From NCBI GenBank assembly GCA_900617975.1, contig UZAE01012774.1, forward strand, positions 1-20,950: a stretch of DNA of 20,950 bases, written 5' to 3'. Below, in pieces: positions 8,167 through 17,700 of this stretch. How positions within the stretch are numbered: the stretch's first letter is position 1; each line of letters opens with the position of its first letter. The notes under the pieces were generated by a model. That model saw only the letters and a list, made by a program, of their open reading frames with translations, searched no databases and was not told the origin of the DNA. This DNA comes from Rodentolepis nana. Its lineage: Eukaryota > Platyhelminthes > Cestoda > Cyclophyllidea > Hymenolepididae. The translations under genes were made by a program, and so were the position numbers.

Positions 8167-10452
8167 ATTTCTAGAGGAGAATAATGCGACCTCAGATATT
8201 TGTAATCACTGAGAACGTTAAAGCTGCTATAAACAACGTCATGTTATAATATTTAATTTCGAATTATTGCACCTTATTTTTTATATTATTAGAAATTAGA
8301 TTATTTTTAAGTCTTTTGCGTTTAGCTTTTTGGAATAACGTCCTACTATTTTCATGTACTTGTAATTTGAGAAAAATAGTTATTACTAATTTAGAATGTA
8401 TTATTTAAACAAGAAATTTTGACAAAGCACTAAATGTATATTTTTATGCAATGGAAGGTAGGAAACCCGTTTAAATTCTAATTAATAATTCGGAATAATT
8501 AATTTTGGTCAACTTTGCATTTAAATTTGCCTATTTTAATAGTTAACTAACTCTCTTCTCATTAGTGTAATATGATTTCCTTTGAGGAGCAGAAATGTGA
8601 TAGCGAATATTTTGTCATCTTATGGCTTGACGCCCTGTGCTTCTGTGCTTCTATACTTGAAGCTTACTTGGCGATTGATCAAAGACCATTCAACCTTCCC
8701 TTTTACTTCTTATTATCATCTTGATAGTGTAAGTATATAATTAATTATATGTCGATTTTTTGTTTGAATAGTCAAAAAGCTTTGTTGTAGCGCACAATTA
8801 GAGCTTCCTACTTCCCATAGAATGTGCTCTGTATTTGACTACTTATCAGTTTAATTGCTGTCTTATTGTATTTCAGAGTCGTCAGAAGACTCAATAATAA
8901 TGAGCTAATTTTTATCTAACCTAGGTTCAAAATTGGCTGCGATTTGAGCGCCTGTATCTTTTATTTATAACTATTACCTTTTAAATAAAGTAGAATTTCC
9001 GGTTCCAGCAATTTAACCTATATGTTGGATAGGAAATAAACCTCCAATCAGTTTGAGATCAACCGATAATATGACGAGCTATGCATCAGTCATGCCAAAC
9101 ATTAATACAATTTACTATGCCAAAAATATTGTTTAGATTCAGGGGGGATTGGTGGGGTATGGAGATACGTGGTCATTAAAGCATTATTTACTGATCGAGG
9201 AGGAAAGTAAATTTTGGATATTCGGTTATGAAATCAAAATAAACTTTTAGTTACAATTATTTTAGTGCCATTTTTTCCCTAACAGTTTTGATAGAGCATA
9301 ATTTTAAAGCCTGTGGCTTTAAATTAAAATTCATATTGGTTATAAGCACCGAAAGTTCACTTTCTTTTGTTTCTCTTATACCTTGCATTTCACTATCTAC
9401 TTGGCATTTACCTTTACCAAAGAAAGTGAGAACTCAAATTAATAATTCATAATGGTGCAATTTCCACATACTTTGTAAGCATATTGCAAACTTTGATCTT
9501 CCCCCTAGTTCTCGACTTATTGAAACGACCACGACGGCATTACCTAATAATAGGCGTAAATAATGCTAATAACTGTTCCAGTAAAATATCTCTTTAATTA
9601 TAGTATTGTAAACAGCTACGCCAAATTTGAGATAGTCTTGCAAATACTTATAATTTGATCGAACGTAAACTTAAATAAAGGGCCATTTAAGTAGACTTAT
9701 AATTTAAGATAACAGGAATTGTAATTTACCAAGACTCTTAGATTTCCACTTAGATATTTGCAGTACTCTACCTCCAGGAAAGTATGTTAATTTTAAAAAA
9801 TATTATTTGCCTTGGCAGGGCAAAATTTTAAGAGTAGAGTATACTCATTTACTTAGAAAGACGAAATCTAAATTAGAGATCCTTGTGAAATTTAATTTTC
9901 CCATAGTGAATCAAAAACTGGATCCTATGACCTCTATTAGTATTTTGCATCCAGTGATCCATTTGCATATAAATTTTCGAGCCTTATAATAAGTAAATAT
10001 TTAGTCCAGTGATTGAACTGATTAATATATTCAACCTCAATTAAAGTACTTATTAACAATTCTGATTTATACTTCAACAATATTTAATTTTCTCTTAAAT
10101 CCATACAACTATTTTACTTTACATCAATGACCAAATAGAAATCCTGCTATAGAATATTACTCAGAAATATTTAGCTATTAATGTACACACGAATCATGCT
10201 AGAGTTATCTGATAACTAATCACTTTGCCAAACAAACACGTCGCTATCAATATACGTACCGAATAAACGTATTTCGTGCTAAATCACAGGAGCTTTCGAG
10301 TGGGAAGAAACTGTTATAGAGATTTCTGAGAATAGTCAAGGTTATTGAGGTAGCTGAACCGCTACACATTACCGAAGATCACATTTATAATAAACGAAAA
10401 GGTCTATTTTAAGTTCAAATAAGAGTAAAGGAGACGAACACCGTCTACTAAT
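8167..10452. other. 2.3 kb AT-rich intergenic region
   Basis: This lies between the WBP4 5' end and the bZIP 3' end. Frames are short and stop-rich. A 60-codon plus frame at 9807-9989 has no domain and no usable start in a good context. I see no tRNA box pair and no long repeat. The only structures noted are the hairpin at 9303-9323 and a G-rich patch near 9140-9165. The right part presumably holds the promoter region of WBP4 at its left edge. Confidence 0.5.
9303..9323. repeat. perfect 9-bp hairpin
   Basis: TTTAAAGCC (9303-9311) is followed by a three-base loop TGT and its exact complement GGCTTTAAA (9315-9323). No T-run or gene end is adjacent. In AT-rich DNA such a palindrome can arise by chance; no function is claimed. 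Confidence 0.6.
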
Positions 10453-10458
10453 TTTATT
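10453..10458 (-). promoter_or_regulatory. poly(A) signal of the bZIP gene
   Basis: AATAAA on the minus strand (plus strand TTTATT), 25 nt beyond the bZIP stop codon, a normal distance for a very short 3'UTR. It supports the called end of that gene. Confidence 0.6.
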
Positions 10459-10483
10459 TAAATGCATTATCAGCATTCCCATT

Positions 10484-11341
10484 CTAAGAAGTGTCATGAG
10501 AAGACACATTTTCTGAATACTCCTTATCATCGATGCAACTTTTCGTAGCTTCAAAGAGAAGAACTTGAAGGCATTGAATCTGATGTTCGAGAATGCAGCA
10601 TTTCTCCTCCAGCTGAGCCGCGTGTTCTATTAAGTTCAACTCTCTTGCTCGACGACTTCTTCGCGAACGTCGTGCAGCTGCGTTGTTTCTAATTCTTTTG
10701 GTCCAATATTTGGCGTCTTTGTCCTCCGTAAGACCTATTTCTGGGTATCGGCGTATTTTCGCGATTGAGCAGTCGTCGTTCTTTAAAAACCGCCGTACTT
10801 TACCTTCATCTTGCAGATTCGTTTCTCCCTTCGAGAGATCCAATGGTATGTCTTTATTCTGTTTACGAATAATAAAAAATATACTGATAGCCATGTCTTC
10901 ATTCAGTAATATTTATAATGGGGTTTCTAAAAGCAAAAATTGATAAAGGGGAATAGTATGCAAAAAGAGACATCTTTTCCGAGGAAAGACCAATTTTTAA
11001 AATCCATCTCTTGACTAAAGTTATACAAAACATGTCATTTAGTCGACATCAACGAGTATTGGAAAATCGTCACACAATCCGGCGTTAAGACATGCACCGT
11101 AGACTTAATTTACCTTGTAATTTACTTCAAAGTAAATCAAATTTTCTATTATGCGACAGGTCCTGGAGAAAAAATTGAAGCTTATTAAAGAAAATAATTG
11201 AAATATGTCCAATAATCGAATTTAAGAATACACGTCTTAAGCATAAAGAAGGTGTTAACAAAAATAATTTGAAATACATACCAAATGAAGAGCGTCATCG
11301 TCCTGAAATAAACCGCCTTTGCTGGGACCTGGATGGCACAT
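10484..11341 (-). CDS. bZIP transcription factor, PAR/NFIL3-like
   Basis: This is a DNA-binding dimeric transcription factor. The last exon, 10484-10858, encodes 124 residues with a bZIP domain: KDAKYW then the basic region NNAAARRSRRSRR (78-90 in my numbering), and leucines at heptad positions 96, 103, 110 and 117. The KDxKYWxxRxxNN lead-in is typical of PAR and NFIL3 bZIP proteins. Upstream, PLDLS (25-29) fits the PxDLS motif used by CtBP corepressor-binding proteins, which suggests repression. A 62-nt exon at 11282-11343 (acceptor TTGCAG, donor GTATGT) joins in frame across a 423-nt intron and contains an ATG at 11341, giving 144 residues. That ATG is 2 nt after the acceptor, so either trans-splicing or a missed upstream coding exon is possible; I found no further exon with a matching phase. 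An alternative start inside the intron (10894) would give 136 residues. AATAAA follows the stop. Confidence 0.83.
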
Positions 11342-11343
11342 TC

Positions 11344-13308
11344 CTGCAATTTTTTTAATGCCTCTAGACAGTTGCGTCAAAGTGATAAATTGGTGAAATT
11401 TGAAGGTTGTGCTTTTCACTATTAGAAATACCAGGTCTCCTTGATCCTCACTCCGTAGTTTTCTTGGTCAAGTACGTCGAATTTGTGCAAGGAGGGTAGT
11501 TGTGAACCTTCTCAGTGGGGGATCGAAATTGCATTAAGGATGTTATGGAGAGGAGACGGTATCCATTTGATGACCTGAAATAAGTATTCCTATCATTTAA
11601 CTAAACCAATAAATTCCAATATGGTAATGTAGGTTATCCATCGATTTTCTTTTGTAATTTAGTAGCACACCTTAATGCCCTAACGTCAATGCTATTTAAA
11701 ACTATCATTTACTTAGTCAGTTTTACCGTGATATAGAAGTCCCTTTGTTTTTCAGTAAAGGCCATGTGTGGTAAATTATATATTCCATTTCTATCTGTAG
11801 GTTTTATGCAAAATATGCCTACTATTATTATCTGGAGCTCGGCTAAGTAGGAGTTGTCTAAGATGAGGTCAAGACGGCCTTATCTCCAAGACTGGTGACT
11901 CGATTTAGGAAAATCACAAAGAGGAACTAATTTGACCAGGATATGTTATGAATAGACTGGCTTAGATCGAAAAGAAACCACAACCGTATCATACATCTAT
12001 TCTTTCGCATCCAATAGTTTAGGAAATGGATTTGACGTGCTTTCATCACAGGATTTTTATATTATTAATATCCGGACACTACCAATCCATCGACAAGTTG
12101 ATCATGCTTTTGTTCAAACCAACTGTGAGAATGGTGAACAACTTATAGAACATCGGTGGAGTAAGTGCTAGCCAACCTGAGACAAATCCAGAACCTATGG
12201 ATTTTAGTCATGATTGCCATGTCCTATCATTAAATACTTTCAGGTTTTTTATTGCCATTTCAATAGAAAGTTTTTTTGATCTAGTAAACATTAACTAATC
12301 TGCATTTCTACTTCACTCCAATCACGATAGAGGGAATTTCAAAATCATAACAAATACATTCAAGTTAGCATTTAGCTGGACATTTGAAGAAATGATTGCA
12401 CCTGGATGAGTTCTACTTTGATTAGTAATTATTATTTTGTTGTATTTGATGCTTGTATCGAATACACTGTCAGTCGGATTTTTAGATTTAACTCAGCTGG
12501 AAATCTCCTTGCCTTCTTGGCCGGCAACCCACGGCTTATTTAGTCAAGTGAGCCGAATTCGCAGAGGTTGTTGCGACCCTTCACAGCAGGAAAAATGGGA
12601 GACACATAGGTAAGTTTGCACCAACCATACTATGTAATGATGCTGGCCCGGGGGGGGGGAGTTGATGTGGGTGTGCGAGGCGGTTTGGAAGTCTGGCGAA
12701 CTAAATGGTAGGATTTACTAATATGACAAAAATGTTTAACCCTGTTTTAATTAAAAGGAAGAACGTAAACATTTTGACAAGCCACCCATTTAAACTTAAG
12801 CATTTTTATAATATTCATCTCGAGTTAAGGAAGAGATTACTAAGTCTACCTTCAGAGAAATTTAAATTTTACCATCGAGTTAATCATCCAATGCTGCTGG
12901 AAATTCCGGTAACTGTAAATGGGCCCAGTTACACATTTTCTTTTAAAAGCCCTGTTTCCTTATCATCTCTTTCCCATTTCGACCTTTCATTCTATCATAA
13001 CGGCCATGAGCATTAATTGAAAGAAAATCCATCCCTGTTAAACTAATGTGAATTAAATTCCCAATCGTTTAACTTAATCAAGAAACTGTAGTCAAAATAG
13101 CGAAGCCAGTTCGCATTCGTTAAGGTAGAGGAGCCATAAAGTAATAGTCATTAACCTCCTCGAAATAAAAAAGATAATCTTCAGTATTATCCACACTATT
13201 AATGACCTCAGCTAGCACTAATCAGGACTAAAACCACTGGCCTTAATCTCTAACTTAAAGGTACAACTAAGGCAATTTATATTTACACCAAGATAAACCG
13301 TAAGCAAA
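11344..13308. other. sparse region upstream of the bZIP gene
   Basis: These 2 kb hold no gene I can name. They contain the GC-rich 54-codon ORF listed separately, a run of ten Gs at 12650-12659, and a 103-codon plus frame at 12705-13016 with no domain, which I regard as chance. Regulatory DNA or an N-terminal exon of the bZIP gene may lie here, but I could not identify one. Confidence 0.45.
12449..12609 (+). CDS. possible first coding exon, 54-codon ORF ending at a consensus splice donor
   Basis: An ATG-initiated frame (in-frame TGA upstream) reads MLVSNTLSVGFLDLTQLEIS and continues to a Cys-Cys and an acidic/basic C-terminus. At 12608 it meets AG followed by GTAAGT, a full 5' splice donor. 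Unspliced it ends after 54 residues. The stretch 12500-12600 is clearly richer in GC than its surroundings (around GGCCGGCAACCC). No known domain is visible. I could not find a following exon in matching phase that makes a convincing protein; joining to 13362 gives an unlikely frame. It could instead be a piece of a repeat. Low confidence. Confidence 0.2.
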
Positions 13309-13596
13309 ATGAAGCAGGGAATATTGCAGCTAAGTATTCTTTTTCTATTTCTCCTGTTTCAGGAGATTTCATGTTGTTCAAAACCTCGAGGCAAGGAAGA
13401 AAAAGAGGGAAACTATGATTTCGTTTGGCTTGGTGAGCAAATGATATTTTTTAATCAGTTTATCATCATAACTAAATATTTACAAAACAAAGTTCTACTT
13501 ATAACAGGTCCGCCCCCAAATGCACTCCAATGGAAAATTTTTGGCTTATTCGATATTGATTTAGAGAAGTCTAAAGGAAAGGGCACAGAAGTTTGA
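13309..13596 (+). CDS. small two-exon gene, possibly a secreted peptide
   Basis: Unrecognised. The frame from 13309 contains an in-frame 75-nt intron without stops (13433-13507, donor GTGAGC, acceptor ATAACAG). Spliced, it encodes 70 residues; with the intron retained, 95. The N-terminus (basic start, then ILFLFLLF and ISCCS) looks like a signal peptide with cleavage near residue 22-24. The mature part would be a charged linker, a WLGPPPNALQWKIFG core and a Lys-rich end, with no cysteine pattern. An AATAAA at 13670 supports a transcript end. Caution: bases 13340-13361 are a pyrimidine tract ending in TTTCAG, an excellent 3' splice site. The hydrophobic 'signal peptide' could therefore be an intron end, with the true exon starting at 13362 and joined to an unidentified upstream exon or leader. 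Confidence 0.45.
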   Translation: MKQGILQLSILFLFLLFQEISCCSKPRGKEEKEGNYDFVWLGEQMIFFNQFIIITKYLQNKVLLITGPPPNALQWKIFGLFDIDLEKSKGKGTEV

Positions 13597-14756
13597 GAAA
13601 TACCTGTGAGAACAACTTAAGACCTTATCTAATTTTTCACAATTTCTGTTTTATTTTACTACTTCCGCAAATAAACTGTTCCGACCAATTTTTCGAAGTG
13701 CATTTTTATGGTATCCTTCTACATTAAAGTGGTCCTGCTAAGGTTTCAACCAACATTAACTATATTGTGTTAAAAAATACTGATAGAATTAATCAAAGTA
13801 AAAGTATTAGATTACCTTGACTCTAAATCTACAATAAAACAAAATGTGTTCATGATTTTCAAGGTTTCGACATAAAATTTAGAATTTTCATTTAAATGGG
13901 ATTGCGACAACTTTATAATCCAACTAAACTTCCATGAAATCTGTATTAACACAGAGGAGTACTAAAATACTCCTTTGTAGAAGGATAACTATGATTTCTA
14001 ATAAATGGTAAATATAGTACAAGATTGCTTAAGTAGCGATTTCAAAAAACACCCTAATCAAAGTATACTATCAAAATTGAAACGTATTGGTGTAAAACGC
14101 AATATGAACTAATATATATAACTCAAACAAAATATGTGTGTTATCAGATCTGAAGATTTAAAATGATAAGATCCCAACAAGTGTGTCCACTGTCAGTGTA
14201 CCTAGACTGTTTTATGCGAATGGAAAATTATTTTCGTTATTACGAACTTACCATAAAAGTCAATTTATATATTCCCGAATTTTGACTGCCAAATGCTTGA
14301 CAAAAGGGATTTGGAGAATTGTGATGACCGCATTTATCACAAGTTAACATTCAATGGTTAAAAAGTGAAGATTCTCATTGACTGATTTTCAAATGAGGAA
14401 AAATATGTAATTATTTTGAAAAGTTTTCAAATTAATTCCATCAATATAAAGACTAATTTAAAGTCAAGATGCTTACTAAAAAGCTGAGTAATATATTCAG
14501 CAGTATTGGGCCATTCGACTAAAAGATTCCTTATCAAAATATAATATATCATGCCAAAGCACATAAATCTGGACTGATTGCAAGGTGCAGTACATATATC
14601 TTTAAATTAAGTATTGTTAAATAAAATATTTTTGGAAATGGGGAAGAGCTTATTTGAAAATTAAATGATTTAGATGTGAATATTTCGAATGGATAGTGTT
14701 ATAGTTAGCGACCCAAACGCGGTCAATTTATACATCAGTTTATCACACTTTAGAGA
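13597..14756. other. intergenic region upstream of the GPAT gene
   Basis: This is 1.16 kb of AT-rich, stop-rich DNA in all frames, with no recognisable gene or RNA. It holds the poly(A) signal of the small gene to the left and, presumably, the GPAT promoter. The GPAT ATG is preceded by ACACTTTAG ending 3 nt before it, an acceptor-like sequence. Confidence 0.5.
13670..13675 (+). promoter_or_regulatory. poly(A) signal of the small two-exon gene
   Basis: AATAAA lies 74 nt after the stop codon at 13594-13596, a plausible 3'UTR length. In AT-rich DNA the hexamer is frequent, so on its own this is modest support. Confidence 0.5.
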
Positions 14757-17700
14757 ATGATTTTGGGGGCTGTCCTAATTGGCTATCTGGCCATTATTCC
14801 TATTTTTGTTCTCACCTGCGTCCTTTTAATTTTTCTTGATATTCATATTCTCCCTCAAATATACATTAGTATTTTGGACCCAATTATGTCCGTAAGTTCT
14901 ATCACGTTTTAGTCATTGTTCGCAGTACACAGCTCGTCAAATGGGCAAACGATCGATGTCCATTGCTAGCTTGCAAAATGCAGATTACGATAAGAGCGCA
15001 AGCGAAAATTATGTTGACGGAAATCTAATTGAACGTGAAGTCACATTGGTTGAGGGAAGTATCCAATTGAGTGATGATTTCAAGACCCAAGAAAAGGGCT
15101 TCAAACTCCACCTCCCAATGTACCTATTAAAATCCGGCGTTGAAGCTATTATCGAGGACGATGTTACAAAACGCTTCTCATCTGCCGAACTTCGTGTCTG
15201 GAATTTGCTTGGTCGCAATCAAAACTACTATTTTCACAAGTATGAGCGTGTTTCTTGATTTTAATGCTTTAGTACCTCCTGTAAACGAACTCTGACTGCC
15301 CTCTGGTTTCTGGGGTTCATTATTCGTTATGTGTTTCTTCTTCCGAGTCGACTTGCTGTATGCATGGTTGGAGTTGGGTTGACCTATGTCTGTGGAATTG
15401 TTAAAAACGCTTTTCCCAACTCTCGACTTGGAAAGTGGCTTGCTTCTTCTGGTTATCAGCGCTGTATGCGTCTTAATCTTTGCCCATATGCCGCCATTAT
15501 TCGTTTCCACAATCCGTAGGTTTTTTTCCATAGTTATTTTTTAATCTTTCATGTTTTCACTTTATTTACTTTCTATTTTAGCGAAAATCGCCCCAAACCG
15601 AATACAATCTGTGTAGCAAATCATACAACTCCTGTGGACTTTACTGTTCTAGCTAGTGACAATACGTATGCAATCGTAAGTTATAAACAACTTATCACTC
15701 AATTGCATTGCCCCTGCTCTCTCCTTAAACGATCCTATTAGTAATTATGAGACCATTTTTTTCTAATCCCTGTTTACTGTTCTCGCATTTTTTTGCTTAC
15801 TTATTTTGTTATAGTCTGCGCAGTATCGCTGATTATGGATTTAAAATAGTGATTAAACTAAGCCCCATAATCTCTTATTCTTTTTATAATCAGGTTTGAA
15901 AAAGTTTAGACTTCTGTTTATCACCCCCATCAGCTGCCATGATATTCGAATAATCCCCTAAGATATTTGAAAGTGCGAGTTCATTCATTAGGCTGTGGAT
16001 ACTATAAAGAGCATTGATAATGAAAAAAATCTTATTTATTTTTAATACTGTTTCTTTAATTTTAAATAAAGTCTAGATTTTCCTTGAAATTTATTTATCT
16101 TTCTCAACCTACTTGCGGAGGCGCTGATTTATCGCAATCTATTTTTTCGAGTTTGATATAGCACTGATAATATTCGCACCCATTTTTTACACATTTGAGT
16201 TAAAGGTTTTGTTGCTATGGTGTCAAGAGTTTACACTTAGCCTCCTGCCACTAACACCCTATTTCCCAGTCTCCTGCAATGTAATCATTCTTTTCTCTGT
16301 TCATTTTCAAAAGTCTCTAAATTTGTTTATTCCTCGTGATGGCGGAGTCTAGATAGTTGGTAACTCTGTTTACATTAATTCACGAGTTACCTTACCTTAA
16401 TATTTTTATTTTAAAGGTGTTTCATAATCTCTATCTCCATTTTGTGCTGAATTTTCTGGATTTATAGAGCAATTGGGGTCACATTGTGGCTTTATTACTT
16501 GGGATTTGATGAGAATTTTTTCCCAGTTTAATCTATTGCATCTCACTCCCTGAGATGCTTTGTTTTTATCGGGCCTCTTCGCTTAATGTTCGAGATAATT
16601 AGTGTAATACAAAGATAATCTGTTGTCCTATTTTTTATCATATCATGCAATTAATGCATTCAACTTTAGTAATTTCCGCTCTATCACCTGAAGAGCAAAT
16701 TAAGGCCATATGCTTGCAAATAACCATACTAAAGGTGTAAATCAAATTTTCAATTTATTTAGTTTATTTCTTCTTAAGAATGTGTGATATTTTTGTGCTT
16801 ACAACTTGCTTGGACGTCCCATTACATTAGTGGAATTTAAAGTGCCGAGTGTACATTTTGGGCATTTTTCTTTCACTTAATAATGGGTACTACTATCCTT
16901 TCTTTCACAAAGATTCGCATGTTCTAACTTTTTCCTTTTTTCCTTGAAATTACTTCGAAATAGCTCCTCTAATCCTTTCAACTTTTTAATTTCCTTTTTT
17001 GCATGATCTATTGGACGGTTTGTGTATAGCCTCCATTCCTTTAATCGACTTAGTAATTTGGCTAAGATCGATTTGGGTGTTTGTCTATAATGTAAACCAC
17101 ATTGTTATTCACTCAATATCCCGTTGTTTATCTCACCTCCATAACTAGTTGGCCTGAAATGAGGCCAACAGTGGCTAGGAAAATATAGCTTAGTAAAATA
17201 AAATACTTAAGGACTGTTCTGTTTGAGATTTTACACTTGGTGCCGGTGGAATAGCGGTTAGTGTACGAAGTCACAGGTTGCATGTCGGATGCTCAAGCAT
17301 TGAGCGGAACTATCGACTATAGCTCATAGCGGCGATAACAAAACGGGCGTTCTTCACCTGAGGGATTCCATTATACTAGCTCTATGACTAAGATGGTCGT
17401 TTAAAACCACTTCCCTTTAAAAGACTCATCACAAGTTCAAAAAGTAGCGTCCTATCATCTTATTGTTATTGTTATAGTTCACCATCAGATCAAGAATTGG
17501 CCCGATTGGATTCATCTCCAAATAATCAACTTAAGAAGCACCTTAGCTTCAAGGAATTTCCGACATTTCCCTTGGATGTAGTGAAGATATTCTGGAGTCA
17601 TTAAGAGAAACTTACATTCTGCTTGAATAATCATTTGCCTCATGGAGTATGGATTGACGGAAATCCATTCTGACCGCTTCGCCTAGAGGGCATTTGGAAT

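Noticed and set aside
8167..10452. CRISPR array, operon or other prokaryotic feature
   Set aside because: There are no regularly spaced repeats anywhere in the window, and all clear genes have spliceosomal introns.
10683..10943. 86-codon plus-strand frame
   Set aside because: It is the antisense shadow of the bZIP coding exon, whose minus-strand frame has clear basic-region and leucine-heptad motifs.
11465..11575. possible further upstream exon of the bZIP gene on the minus strand (acceptor TTATTTCAG)
   Set aside because: None of its frames ends in the phase required by the exon starting at 11343 without meeting a stop codon.
12705..13016. 103-codon plus-strand open frame
   Set aside because: No domain, no good start context and no splice partner. 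In DNA this AT-rich and this long, one or two frames of about 100 codons are expected by chance.
17238..17310. functional tRNA gene
   Set aside because: The A box is good but the B box is degenerate, the spacing is too short, and no acceptor stem or anticodon arm can be formed.
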